A stretch of 64,000 nucleotides of DNA. Origin: Clostridiales bacterium. Lineage in GTDB: Bacteria > Bacillota > Clostridia > Peptostreptococcales > Acidaminobacteraceae. The stretch spans positions 1 to 64,000 of the forward strand of contig JAIOSU010000143.1 in assembly GCA_021107455.1 (NCBI GenBank). Direction: 5' to 3'. Both the position numbers and the translations under genes were made by a program. Shown here in pieces: positions 1 through 10,173 of this stretch. The notes beneath the pieces are model-generated. The model did not search any database. It saw only the letters and a list, made by a program, of their open reading frames with translations, and was not told the origin of the DNA. How positions within the stretch are numbered: position 1 is the first letter of the stretch; each line of letters opens with the position of its first letter.

Positions 1-710
1 TCCATCTCTTCCTCAGTCAATTCCCTATACTCACCAAGCGTCAACTCGGGATCGAGGTCAAGCCCACCCATTTTTATTCTTTTCAAATAAAGCACGTTCT
101 TGCCGACACTTTCAAACATACGCTTTACTTGATGGAACTTGCCCTCATAAATGACGAGCTCAATCTCTGATATTCCAGATTCATTCACATCAATCACTTT
201 AAGCTCAGCAGGTTTACATAAATAATCGTCTTCAAGTGTGACTCCCGATCTAAAAAGTTCAATATCTTTTTCGTCTACTGGTTGATCAATTTTAGCATAG
301 TAGGTTTTCGGGACGTGCTTTTTCGGAGATAATAAATTGTGCGAAAGTGCACCATCATTTGTAAGAATGAGAAGCCCTTCGGTATCAATGTCCAATCTTC
401 CTACCGGAAAGAGGTTCATGTTGCTCCATGGTTCCTCAAGTAGATCCACAACAGTTTGATGTCTATGGTCATCAGTCGCTGAAATGACCCCTTGTGGTTT
501 GTTCATAATGAGTGTGGCATATTTCTGATACTTCACCGGCTTGCCTTCATAAAGGATTTCATCCGTTTCCACATCCACTTTCTCTTTTCCATATTTCATG
601 ACGACCCCGTTGACTTTGACCCAACCATATCTTAGGGCATCGTTCATTTCTTTTCTCGATCCCAATCCCATGTTTGAAAGCAGTTTGTCGAGTCTCATTT
701 TTTCTCCCAT
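1..710 (-). CDS. RsuA/RluB-family rRNA pseudouridine synthase (partial, continues past window start)
   Basis: Reverse-strand translation begins MGEKMRLDKLLSNMGLGSRKEMNDALRYGWVKVNG (S4-like domain) and contains the VGRLDIDTEGLLILTNDG motif; runs off the left edge. Confidence 0.85.
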   Translation of the reverse strand, partial: MGEKMRLDKLLSNMGLGSRKEMNDALRYGWVKVNGVVMKYGKEKVDVETDEILYEGKPVKYQKYATLIMNKPQGVISATDDHRHQTVVDLLEEPWSNMNLFPVGRLDIDTEGLLILTNDGALSHNLLSPKKHVPKTYYAKIDQPVDEKDIELFRSGVTLEDDYLCKPAELKVIDVNESGISEIELVIYEGKFHQVKRMFESVGKNVLYLKRIKMGGLDLDPELTLGEYRELTEEEM

Positions 711-719
711 TGTTTCCTC

Positions 720-2045
720 CTATTGCATTCTCCAAGATACGGGATACATGTTTTTAAGCGTACCCCTGTTGATTTTTGCCCATCCTATTGGAAATCCATC
801 CGTACAAACCAAATGAACTCCTTCTGTTGTTATATCCAGATGTATAGTTTCACCTTTCAGATATTTTATTGCATTAATTGAATCAGATGGAAGATCCACA
901 ATCGGTTCAAAATCCGACTTTTTGAGATATAAAGCAAGCGCCTGACTGGGAGTAAATCGTTCTTTCTTAAGTTCTCCCACCAAAAGTCCTTCCCTCACTA
1001 CACGAATACCTCCAAGAGGAAGTTTTTTATTCGGTTTTAAGTAAATGCGATCTTTTTCAGTGGTGAAATGTCCATTAAGCGCTTTCGTTTTGAAATGGGA
1101 TGCTATAAAATCCTTAAGCAAAGGATGAGGATCATTGGATTCATATTCCTCCAAATCCACACCTTCAAGTGTTCCATCCGTCCATAAACTGCTGATGAAA
1201 TGTCCTTCCCCTTTGTGAAGATGGGGCCAAATATGTGCCATGTGTCCATCCACACTTATGGAAGGGACCAGAATCGGTTTTTCAATGAAGCAGTTATAGT
1301 CACTGATCAGATGTTTTATTTGCTCTTCATTCTCCATCTGAGAAAAAGTACATGTTGAATAAACGATTTTCGAATTCGGTTTTGTCAAACGATTCAAATT
1401 GTCGATGATCTCCCTTTGAATGACCTGACACTCCTCAGGTCCAAATGTTTCCCAAGACTTTACAGCCTTTCTATCTTTTTTGAACATTCCTTCACCGGAA
1501 CATGGGGCATCCACCAGCACCGCATCAAAGCAATTCCCCATACGGCTCGCAATTCTCGATGGAGCTTCATTGATTACAACGACATTTCTGAGTCCATATT
1601 TTTCAACATTCCTAACTATAGCTTTTATCCGACTGTCATTGATGTCGTTTGAGACTAAAATTCCCGACTCGCCTATGGCAGCGGCTATTTGCATCGATTT
1701 GCCCCCCGGAGCTGCGCAAAGATCTATGCAGACATCTCCTCTTGATGGCTCTAAAATGTTGACTGGCGCCATTGCAGAGGGTTCTTGAATATAATAAAGC
1801 CCTGCGTGGTAATAAGGATGCTTTGTTACCGGATCTTCAATATTATAGTAAAATCCGTCTTTAGTCCACGGTATAGGTTTCAGTGGATATGGAAACAATT
1901 CCAAAAAATCGGATACGGAAATTTTTTCTGTATTGACTCTCAACCCTGTGAAGACTGGCTCGTCAAACGATTGCTCGAATGCTTCATAGTCGTCACCTAG
2001 TGTCTTTCTCATCCGATCTATGAATACTTCTGGAAATTTCATCAA
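720..2045 (-). CDS. RsmF/NOL1-NOP2-Sun family rRNA (cytosine-C5) methyltransferase
   Basis: DLCAAPGGKSMQIA SAM motif, VLVDAPCSGEGMFKKD, YSTCTFSQMENEEQI catalytic Cys motifs. Confidence 0.9.
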   Translation of the reverse strand: MMKFPEVFIDRMRKTLGDDYEAFEQSFDEPVFTGLRVNTEKISVSDFLELFPYPLKPIPWTKDGFYYNIEDPVTKHPYYHAGLYYIQEPSAMAPVNILEPSRGDVCIDLCAAPGGKSMQIAAAIGESGILVSNDINDSRIKAIVRNVEKYGLRNVVVINEAPSRIASRMGNCFDAVLVDAPCSGEGMFKKDRKAVKSWETFGPEECQVIQREIIDNLNRLTKPNSKIVYSTCTFSQMENEEQIKHLISDYNCFIEKPILVPSISVDGHMAHIWPHLHKGEGHFISSLWTDGTLEGVDLEEYESNDPHPLLKDFIASHFKTKALNGHFTTEKDRIYLKPNKKLPLGGIRVVREGLLVGELKKERFTPSQALALYLKKSDFEPIVDLPSDSINAIKYLKGETIHLDITTEGVHLVCTDGFPIGWAKINRGTLKNMYPVSWRMQ

Positions 2046-2166
2046 TTATGCTCCTATTCTACTGGCATTTTCAAATGACATGCTTTATAATATCATATAT
2101 AGCAGGATAATGTTAATACCCTTGTAATCAAGATTTGCACTTAATTCATACAAAGGGAGTGATCAA

Positions 2167-3083
2167 GTGCCATTAGTAACATCAAAAGAAATGTTTAAAA
2201 AAGCCTACGAAGGCGGTTATGCGGTAGGTGCTTTCAACGTAAACAACATGGAAATCATCCAAGGAATCGTTAAAGCAGCTGCGGAAACAAAATCACCTGT
2301 GATTCTTCAAGTATCAGCTGGTGCCAGAAAATATGCAAGTCCAGTATATTTGAAAAAATTGGTGGAAGCCGCATTAATCGAGAATCCTGAACTGGATATC
2401 GTATTACATCTTGACCACGGTGAAGATTTTGAAATTTGCAAATCATGTATCGATGATGGTTTTACATCAGTTATGATCGATGGTTCACATCATTCATACG
2501 AAGAGAACGTAGCGCTCACCAAGCGCGTTGTCGAATATGCTCATGCTAGAGGTGTTGTCGTTGAGGCTGAACTAGGAAGACTTGCCGGTATCGAAGATGC
2601 TGTAAATGTTTCTGCGGAAGACGCAACCTACACTGATCCAGATCAAGCAGTTGATTTTGTAAAACGTACAGGCTGTGATTCACTTGCGATTGCAATTGGA
2701 ACTAGCCACGGTGCATACAAGTTCGCAGCGGATTCAGACCCTAAGCTCGATATAGAGCGTCTTTACCTGGCTTCCCACTTGTTCTTCACGGTGCATCCTC
2801 AGTTATTCCTGAGTATGTGACTATGTGCAACGAGTTCGGTGGTGAACTTAAAGATGCAAAAGGCTGTCCTGAATCCATGCTTCGTGAAGCTGCTCAGTAT
2901 GGCGTTTGTAAAATCAATATCGATTCAGACTTAAGACTTGCTATGACTGGTGTCATCAGAAAGCAATTCGCTGAAGACCCAAGCAATTTCGATCCAAGAA
3001 AATATTTATCTCCTGCTAGAGATGCTATCTACGGAATGGTTAAGCATAAGATCCTTAACGTATTAGGTAGCAACCAAAAATAA
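2167..3083 (+). pseudogene. fba: Class II fructose-1,6-bisphosphate aldolase, frame-disrupted near 2780 (two ORFs 2167..2820 and 2817..3083)
   Basis: N-part has VLHLDHGEDFEICK, EAELGRLAGIED, IAIGTSHGAYKF; C-part in a different frame continues PGFPLVLHGASSVIPEYVTMCNEFGG...CKINIDSDLRLAMT; GTG start. Confidence 0.9.
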
Positions 3084-3095
3084 AAAATGCTGATT

Positions 3096-3134
3096 AAAGG
3101 GCTTTTGCAGCCAACCTGCAAAAGCCCTTTTTTC
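3096..3134 (+). terminator. Rho-independent terminator, probably bidirectional
   Basis: AAAGGGCTTTTGCAG-CCAAC-CTGCAAAAGCCCTTTTTT. Confidence 0.85.
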
Positions 3135-3135
3135 G

Positions 3136-3657
3136 TTACATTTTTGTTGGTTCCGGATAGTCCACACCACCAAGTTCCACTGTGACTTCTTTGATACGTT
3201 GATCAACAACCGGACGATCATTGTATCCCGTTTTGACTGTAGCGATTTCATCTACCACTTCAATACCTTCGACAACTTTTCCAAAAGCCGCATACTGACC
3301 ATCAAGATGAGGTGAATATTCATGCATAATGAAAAACTGACTTCCAGCTGAGTTCGGACTTTGCGATCTCGCCATGGACAATACGCCTTTGTCATGTTTG
3401 AGGTTGTTCTGAACACCATTTGTGATGAACTCCCCTTTGATGCCATAACCTGGGCCGCCCATTCCTGTACCATCCGGGCATCCACCTTGAATCATGAAAC
3501 CCTTGATTACACGGTGAAAAACGAGGCCGTTATAAAACCCTTTTTGTACCAAGCTAATAAAATTGTTTACCGTATTCGGAGCGATCTCCGGATACAGTTC
3601 GATTTTGATGGTCTTTCCACTCTCGAGTGTCATCGTCACCATTGGATTATTTGCCAT
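3136..3657 (-). CDS. Peptidyl-prolyl cis-trans isomerase (cyclophilin type)
   Basis: FHRVIKGFMIQGGCPDGTGMGGPGY, SQFFIMHEYSPHLDGQYAAFGKVVEG. Confidence 0.92.
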   Translation of the reverse strand: MANNPMVTMTLESGKTIKIELYPEIAPNTVNNFISLVQKGFYNGLVFHRVIKGFMIQGGCPDGTGMGGPGYGIKGEFITNGVQNNLKHDKGVLSMARSQSPNSAGSQFFIMHEYSPHLDGQYAAFGKVVEGIEVVDEIATVKTGYNDRPVVDQRIKEVTVELGGVDYPEPTKM

Positions 3658-3674
3658 ATGCTACCTCCTGAATT

Positions 3675-4301
3675 TTACGACCCTACTTGTCGTTCTATGA
3701 ATATATCTTTTTCGTTGACTTCAAAAATACCGTTGACCAAATCCCACACGTCGTATTTCCCCTTTTTTTCTGATGAGGATATAGGTATGATGATTCCATC
3801 GTCTTCCATTTGAAGCTCACTTTTTATGATCTTCAGTTGTTTATCGATTTGTTGCTTGCTCAATTTGTCGGTTTTAGTCGCAATGACTATCCCACTGAAT
3901 CCGGAAGCTCTGATCCATTCATACATCTGTTTGTCCTCACCGGACGGCTTGTGTCTGATGTCCACCAGCTGGAATACCTCAAGCAGATTCTCGCGTGATT
4001 CCAAGTAAGTCTCAATGATTTTTCCCCAGGTCGCCTTCTTTTCCTTTGATACTTTGGCAAAGCCGTATCCTGGTAGGTCGACGAATCTGAAAAGACCATC
4101 GATGTCATAAAAATTGACAAGTTGCGTCTTACCTGGAGTGGAACTTGTTTTCGCAAGCCCTTTTCTGTTAAGAATCATGTTGATCATCGATGATTTCCCG
4201 ACATTGGATCTTCCCGCAAATGCGATTTCAGGCAATTCATCATCCGGATATTGTGATTTCGCCACTGCACTGATTACAAATTGGCTGTTTTTTATCTTCA
4301 T
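3675..4301 (-). CDS. engB: Ribosome biogenesis GTPase EngB/YsxC
   Basis: [55 protein letters not shown]. Confidence 0.92.
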   Translation of the reverse strand: MKIKNSQFVISAVAKSQYPDDELPEIAFAGRSNVGKSSMINMILNRKGLAKTSSTPGKTQLVNFYDIDGLFRFVDLPGYGFAKVSKEKKATWGKIIETYLESRENLLEVFQLVDIRHKPSGEDKQMYEWIRASGFSGIVIATKTDKLSKQQIDKQLKIIKSELQMEDDGIIIPISSSEKKGKYDVWDLVNGIFEVNEKDIFIERQVGS

Positions 4302-6631
4302 TTTTTTAACTCCTCTTTCACGAGTGCGTGTTCAAGGACTTCATCCATGCTCTTTACAGCCACAAATTCAATTTCCTTTTTAATGGTCTCCGGAATATCT
4401 TCCAGATCTTTGAGGTTCTCATATGGGAAAAGAATTTTCTTTATGCCGGCACGTTTCGCAGCAAGTGCTTTCTCTTTGAAACCACCTATTGGAAGCACGC
4501 GACCACGGAGAGTAATCTCACCTGTCATGGCGACAAAACGGTTTACTGGTATTCCGGATAACGCTGAAATCATGGCCGTTGCCATAGTGATTCCTGCAGA
4601 TGGACCGTCTTTTGGAATCGCACCTTCTGGAATATGCACATGCATGTCAAGCGTCTCGTAGAAATTCTCTTCAATCCCATACTTCGCAGCGATGGTTCTA
4701 ATGTACGATAGTCCGGCTTGTGCGGATTCCTTCATCACATCTCCCAGTTGTCCTGTGAGCTGCAATTTTCCTTTACCCTTCATGGTGTTGACTTCAATAG
4801 AAAGTGTATCTCCACCGACAGTTGTCCATGCGAGTCCTGTGACTATTCCGATTTGATCTTCTTCAGCGATCAAGTCATAGTGATATTTGGACTTGCCGAG
4901 ATACTTGTCGACATTCTTTTCAGTGATCCTTACGGTTTTGACTTCACCTTTTACAACCCTGACTGCAGCTTTTCTACAAATGTTGGCAATCTTTCTCTCA
5001 AGCTCACGAACACCGGATTCTCTAGTGTATTTTCTGATGAGCTCTAATAGTGCTTCATCTGAGAGCGATAGACTCGATTTCGCCATACCATGCTCTTCCA
5101 TTTCCTTAGGAACCAGATATTTCTTGGCGATATTGAGTTTTTCATATTCTGTATAACCTGAAACTTGAATGACCTCCATACGGTCAAGAAGTGGTCTTGG
5201 AATAGTCATGAGTGAGTTGGCTGTAGTTATGAACATGACTTTCGACAGATCGAAAGGCACTTCCAAATAATGATCTGTGAATTCCTTGTTTTGCTCCGGA
5301 TCGAGCACTTCAAGTAACGCAGACGCCGGATCGCCTCTGAAGTCACTGGAAACCTTGTCAATCTCATCAAAAAGGAATACAGGATTTTTTGTGCCCGCTT
5401 CTTTGATACCATTGATGATTCGACCAGGAATCGCGCCGATGTATGTTCTTCTGTGTCCTCTGATCTCAGCCTCGTCTCTCACACCACCAAGTGACATTCT
5501 TACGAACTCACGATTAAGTGATCTGGCGATAGACTTGGCTATGGAAGTCTTACCTACACCTGGAGGTCCAACCAAACAAATGATGGGACCTTTCATGCTG
5601 TGGGTCAGATCTCTTACAGCGAGGTACTCCACGACTCTTTCTTTGACACTTTCAAGACCAAAGTGATCTTCATCAAGAATAGCTTGAGCTTTTACCAGAT
5701 CGATTTCATCCTTAGTTTCTTTTTTCCATGGTAGATCAAGAATCCAATTGACATAACTTCTTATGACACCACTTTCCGCAGAAGATGGGGATAATCTTGA
5801 ATATCTATCGATTTCATTAGAAACTTTCTTTTCGATTTTTTTGGATAGTCTCAACTTCTTGAGTTGTTTTCTCATCACTTCTATTTCGTCTTCTTGTGCT
5901 TCCTCTTCACCAAGTTCATCTCTGATGGCTTTGATCTGCTCACGAAGATAGTATTCTTTTTGAGATTTGTTGATCTGATTTTTTACCTTGTCGTTGATGT
6001 TTTTCTCAACTTCCAAAATTTCAATCTCAGTCAAAAGGATTTTGAGCAAATGCTCAAGACGCTCTTTGACATCAATGGCGTTGATCAGTTCTTGTTTTTG
6101 TTCAGTCTTAAGTGTGATCTGAGCTGCGATGATGTCTGATAATCTACCAGGTTCATCGATTGCGGACACAGATAGGATGACATCAGGACTGACACGGTTA
6201 CTGATGGCAATGTACTTTTCAAATGCGGTAATGGCACTTCTCATTAGTGCTCGTGTTTCTTTGTCTATTTCAAGGCTGTCGAGATACGTCTTCACTTCCA
6301 CACGGAAATAGGGCTCTTCTTCAGTAATGAGTTCCACTTCTGCACGTTGAATACCTTCCACCAAAACTCGGATTGCATCACCCGGTAGTTTTAGCATTTG
6401 TTTGATTTTACAGATGGTACCTACTTTATAAAAGTCTGTCGATTCTGGAGAGTCGTTGTCGATATCAAATTGTGTTGTTAAAAATATTCTTTGGTCTTTA
6501 GCCATTGCAGCTTCGAGTGCTTTTATCGATTTTTTTCTACCCACGTCAAAATGTAGTACCATATATGGGAATATGGAAAGTCCTCTGAGTGGAATCAATG
6601 GCAAATTGATGACTTTATTTTCAGTTTCCAT
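4298..6631 (-). CDS. lon: ATP-dependent protease Lon
   Basis: [42 protein letters not shown] catalytic Ser region; start at 6631 ([17 protein letters not shown]) has an AGAGGTGA RBS; the longer ORF start at 6661 is less likely. Confidence 0.95.
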   Translation of the reverse strand: METENKVINLPLIPLRGLSIFPYMVLHFDVGRKKSIKALEAAMAKDQRIFLTTQFDIDNDSPESTDFYKVGTICKIKQMLKLPGDAIRVLVEGIQRAEVELITEEEPYFRVEVKTYLDSLEIDKETRALMRSAITAFEKYIAISNRVSPDVILSVSAIDEPGRLSDIIAAQITLKTEQKQELINAIDVKERLEHLLKILLTEIEILEVEKNINDKVKNQINKSQKEYYLREQIKAIRDELGEEEAQEDEIEVMRKQLKKLRLSKKIEKKVSNEIDRYSRLSPSSAESGVIRSYVNWILDLPWKKETKDEIDLVKAQAILDEDHFGLESVKERVVEYLAVRDLTHSMKGPIICLVGPPGVGKTSIAKSIARSLNREFVRMSLGGVRDEAEIRGHRRTYIGAIPGRIINGIKEAGTKNPVFLFDEIDKVSSDFRGDPASALLEVLDPEQNKEFTDHYLEVPFDLSKVMFITTANSLMTIPRPLLDRMEVIQVSGYTEYEKLNIAKKYLVPKEMEEHGMAKSSLSLSDEALLELIRKYTRESGVRELERKIANICRKAAVRVVKGEVKTVRITEKNVDKYLGKSKYHYDLIAEEDQIGIVTGLAWTTVGGDTLSIEVNTMKGKGKLQLTGQLGDVMKESAQAGLSYIRTIAAKYGIEENFYETLDMHVHIPEGAIPKDGPSAGITMATAMISALSGIPVNRFVAMTGEITLRGRVLPIGGFKEKALAAKRAGIKKILFPYENLKDLEDIPETIKKEIEFVAVKSMDEVLEHALVKEELKK

Positions 6632-6715
6632 GCAATCACCTCTTTCTTCTACGATATTCATACCCCTTTTGGAGAAATTAAACGAAAGAACGAGCTTCCG
6701 CTCGCCCTTATTGTT

Positions 6716-8005
6716 TTAGGATACACTTTCTTTACTTTCTTTGGTTGCTTTGCTTTTTGATGTATCTTTTGACGAGTCCATAAGGACAAGAGTCGGCAAT
6801 TGATGATTGTGTATTGTCTCTTTGGTGACTATGCATTTTTTGATGTCATCTCTTGAAGGAATCTCATACATGATTTCCATCATGATGTTCTCAAGGATTG
6901 ATCTCAAACCACGGGCACCAGTCTTACGTTCTATCGCAAGTTTGGCAACTTCCACCAAAGCCTCATCATCAAATTCGAGCTCGACGGAATCGAGTTTCAA
7001 CATCTTCTGATATTGCTTGATAATAGCGTTTTTAGGCTCTTTGAGGATTCTGACCAAGGCTTCCTGGTCGAGTTCGTGTAGGGAAACCACTACTGGTACC
7101 CTGCCGACAAACTCAGGAATCAAACCGAACTTGAGTAAATCTTTTGGCTCGATTTTATCAAAAAGTTCACCAAGTGAAACGTTCTTTTTGCTTGTGACGG
7201 TCGCGCCGAATCCCATGGCTTTTTCACTTATTCTTGATTTGATGATAGAGTCCATGCCATCAAAGGCACCCCCTACAATAAACAGAATATTAGTGGTATC
7301 CACTTGCAGGAATTCCTGATGCGGATGCTTTCTACCACCTTGTGGTGGAACATTGGCAACAGTACCTTCTATAATTTTGAGAAGAGCTTGTTGAACGCCT
7401 TCTCCGGAAACATCACGCGTAATCGAAGGATTTTCCGATTTGCGTGTGATTTTATCGATTTCATCGATGTAAATAATGCCCTTTTGTGCACGTTCGATGT
7501 CATAATCTGCAGCTTGAACAAGCTTCAAAATGATGTTTTCGACATCTTCGCCAACATAACCGGCTTCTGTCAAAGCTGTGGCATCTGCAATGGCAAACGG
7601 CACATCGAGAATTTTGGCCAGAGTCTGTGCGAGCAGCGTTTTACCCGAACCTGTAGGACCAATCAAAAGGATATTGCTCTTTTGAAGTTCCACTTCATCT
7701 TCTTCGGTTTCAGATTGAATGCGTTTGTAATGATTGTACATTGCCACGGAAAGTGTTTTTTTGGCACGTTCCTGACCAATCACGTAGGCATCTAGAATCG
7801 CTTTGATTTCAGAAGGTTTTGGAAGTTCCTCAATAGTCCATTCCAAAAGATCGTCGCCTTTATAAATGGCGAGTTCCTCTTCCAATATCTCATTGCAAAG
7901 TTCAATGCACTCATCACAAATGTAGACATTTGGACCAGCAATCAAACGCTTTACTTGCTCTTGACTTTTGCCGCAGAAAGAACACTTCAAAGTCGGTTTA
8001 TCCAT
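6716..8005 (-). CDS. clpX: ATP-dependent Clp protease ATP-binding subunit ClpX
   Basis: N-terminal [30 protein letters not shown] zinc finger, [30 protein letters not shown]. Confidence 0.96.
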   Translation of the reverse strand: MDKPTLKCSFCGKSQEQVKRLIAGPNVYICDECIELCNEILEEELAIYKGDDLLEWTIEELPKPSEIKAILDAYVIGQERAKKTLSVAMYNHYKRIQSETEEDEVELQKSNILLIGPTGSGKTLLAQTLAKILDVPFAIADATALTEAGYVGEDVENIILKLVQAADYDIERAQKGIIYIDEIDKITRKSENPSITRDVSGEGVQQALLKIIEGTVANVPPQGGRKHPHQEFLQVDTTNILFIVGGAFDGMDSIIKSRISEKAMGFGATVTSKKNVSLGELFDKIEPKDLLKFGLIPEFVGRVPVVVSLHELDQEALVRILKEPKNAIIKQYQKMLKLDSVELEFDDEALVEVAKLAIERKTGARGLRSILENIMMEIMYEIPSRDDIKKCIVTKETIHNHQLPTLVLMDSSKDTSKSKATKESKESVS

Positions 8006-8026
8006 TTCTTACCTCATTTCCAATTA

Positions 8027-8611
8027 CTATCTCTTTGTAAAAACCTTGTCTATAAGACCATATGCAACTGCTTCTTCTGCTGTCATAAAGAAATCTCTGT
8101 CTGTATCTTTTTCAATTTGCTTTAAAGGTTTGCCTGTCTTTTGACTTAAAATATTGTTCAAGTCTTTTCTCAATTTTATGATTCTGTCCGCTTGGATTTT
8201 GATATCTGATGCTTGTCCTCTCGCGCCACCCAGTGGCTGATGGATCATCACTTCAGCGTTCGCAAGCGCATATCTTTTGCCTTTTTCACCAGCTGCGAGC
8301 AGGAACGCTCCCATACTTGCCGCCATGCCTACACAAATGGTTGAGACATCAGGTTTGATGTACTCCATTGTGTCAAATATTGCCATACCGGCAGTGATGG
8401 ATCCACCCGGGCTGTTGATGTAGATGCTGATATCCTTGTCTGGATCTTCTGCTTCTAGAAACAAGAGTTGAGCGATGACTACATTTGACATATAATCGTC
8501 GATTTCTCCACTTATGAACACAATTCTATCCTTTAAAAGTCTGGAATAGATATCATAAGATCTCTCGCCCTTGCTTGTTTGTTCTATTACATAAGGAACA
8601 TAATTTGCCAT
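8027..8611 (-). CDS. clpP: ATP-dependent Clp protease proteolytic subunit ClpP
   Basis: [46 protein letters not shown]. Confidence 0.96.
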   Translation of the reverse strand: MANYVPYVIEQTSKGERSYDIYSRLLKDRIVFISGEIDDYMSNVVIAQLLFLEAEDPDKDISIYINSPGGSITAGMAIFDTMEYIKPDVSTICVGMAASMGAFLLAAGEKGKRYALANAEVMIHQPLGGARGQASDIKIQADRIIKLRKDLNNILSQKTGKPLKQIEKDTDRDFFMTAEEAVAYGLIDKVFTKR

Positions 8612-8631
8612 TTAACACCTCCTGCCGGTCA

Positions 8632-9918
8632 TTAGACCAACTTTGCTTGACTTACTAGGAAATCAACTGCTTTCTTTGATTTCAAATTCTCTTTCAGATA
8701 TTCAAAATCATTTTGCTCGAATATTTTTCTGGTTTCATCTACGGATTTATTCTGAATTTCAGCGATTCTAGCTATTTCAGCATCGATTTCAGCTTCAGTC
8801 ACTTCAAGGTTTTCTTGCTCTGCTACTTTTTCGATGACCATACCTGTTTTGACACGCATGAGTGCGTCAGGTCTCATTTGAACTTTAAGATCGTCGATTT
8901 TTCCACCTGTGAACTGAATGTATTGCTCAAGGCTCAATCCTTGATATTTGAGTTGTTGATCGAAATCTCTAAGCATCCCGTCAACTTCACCGTCTACCAT
9001 TTTCTCTGGGATTTCAACCTCGAGTAGTCCAGCGACAGCTTCAATGACTTTATCTCTTTGAGCAGCTTCAGCGCTGTCTTTTGATGATTCCTCAAGTTCT
9101 TTTTTAATGCTCGCTTTGTATTCATCAAGAGTATCGAATTCTGAAACATCTTTTGCGAACTCATCATCTAGAACCGGTAATTCCTTCATTTTTATATCAT
9201 TTACATTTACAATGAAAATTGCTTCTTTGCCAGCGAGTTCCTCTGAATGATATGTCTCAGGGAACGTGACGTTCACTTTGACTTCTTCTCCGACTTTAGC
9301 GCCGATCAATTGCTCTTCAAATCCAGGAATAAATTTATTTGAACCGATTTCGAGTTCTTGGCCTTCTGCTGTACCACCATCAAATTGGTGTTCTCCTACA
9401 AAGCCTTTGTAATCGATGATAGTAGTGTCGCCGTTTTCTACCGCACGGTCTGTGACACTAACTAGTCTCGCGTTCATGTTTCTTGTCTTTTCTAGCTCTT
9501 CCATCAACATTTCTTCTGTGACTTCAGCGTTGATTTTTTCTACTTCAATGCCTTTGTATCCTTCAAGTGTGAACTCAGGAGCCACTGTAACAACAGCTGT
9601 AAATACGAGACCTTTACCGGCTTCGATTTCCTCGATGTCAATATCAGGTCTAGCAACTGGTTCAACACCTAGTGTGTCTAGTGCGATTCCATAATGTTCC
9701 GGTAAAAGTGCATTGACTGCTTCTTCATAAAACACGCCTTCACCGTAATGCTTTTCGATGATGCTTCTAGGTGCTTTGCCCTTTCTGAAGCCTGGAATGT
9801 TGAATTTACCTTTGCTTTTGTTGTATTCTGCTTGAACTGCCTTTTGAAATGCTTCATCTGAAACAGTGATTTTCATCGTTACTTCACTGTTTTCCTTTTT
9901 TACGATCTCATAATTCAT
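8632..9918 (-). CDS. tig: Trigger factor
   Basis: PGFRKGKAPRSIIEKHYGEGVFYEEAVN, FKBP-like IDYKGFVGEHQFDGGTAEG; start 9918 with a GGGAGG RBS. Confidence 0.95.
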   Translation of the reverse strand: MNYEIVKKENSEVTMKITVSDEAFQKAVQAEYNKSKGKFNIPGFRKGKAPRSIIEKHYGEGVFYEEAVNALLPEHYGIALDTLGVEPVARPDIDIEEIEAGKGLVFTAVVTVAPEFTLEGYKGIEVEKINAEVTEEMLMEELEKTRNMNARLVSVTDRAVENGDTTIIDYKGFVGEHQFDGGTAEGQELEIGSNKFIPGFEEQLIGAKVGEEVKVNVTFPETYHSEELAGKEAIFIVNVNDIKMKELPVLDDEFAKDVSEFDTLDEYKASIKKELEESSKDSAEAAQRDKVIEAVAGLLEVEIPEKMVDGEVDGMLRDFDQQLKYQGLSLEQYIQFTGGKIDDLKVQMRPDALMRVKTGMVIEKVAEQENLEVTEAEIDAEIARIAEIQNKSVDETRKIFEQNDFEYLKENLKSKKAVDFLVSQAKLV

Positions 9919-10173
9919 TTGATTGCCTCCCAACTATTTCTACTGGATCCTCCAGTAATTTTCAATTTCATCTATTTTTACAAAAAAATGCTCATTAACC
10001 CAATAATCGTACCTTATTTGGTCAAAAAAGTAAAGTTTAATACCGAAAATCAATATAATTATACCTTAAATGCGCCATCAAACAACCCTTTCTTGCAAAA
10101 TTTAATGGATTGTTATAAACTATTCACATTCCGTTTACAACTTACAATTTTTAACATTTGGACAGGAGAGAAA

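Noticed and set aside
2780-2830. Considered programmed -1 ribosomal frameshifting in fba
   Set aside because: No slippery heptamer or downstream pseudoknot seen, and about six conserved codons are missing, which indicates a deletion or error.
7304-7795. 163-aa plus-strand ORF
   Set aside because: Antisense to clpX; composition looks like a shadow ORF.
9919-10173. N-terminal 85-aa extension of the helicase ORF
   Set aside because: Begins inside the trigger-factor start region with no RBS; the helicase start at 10174 has AGGAGAG and begins a normal UvrD N-terminus.
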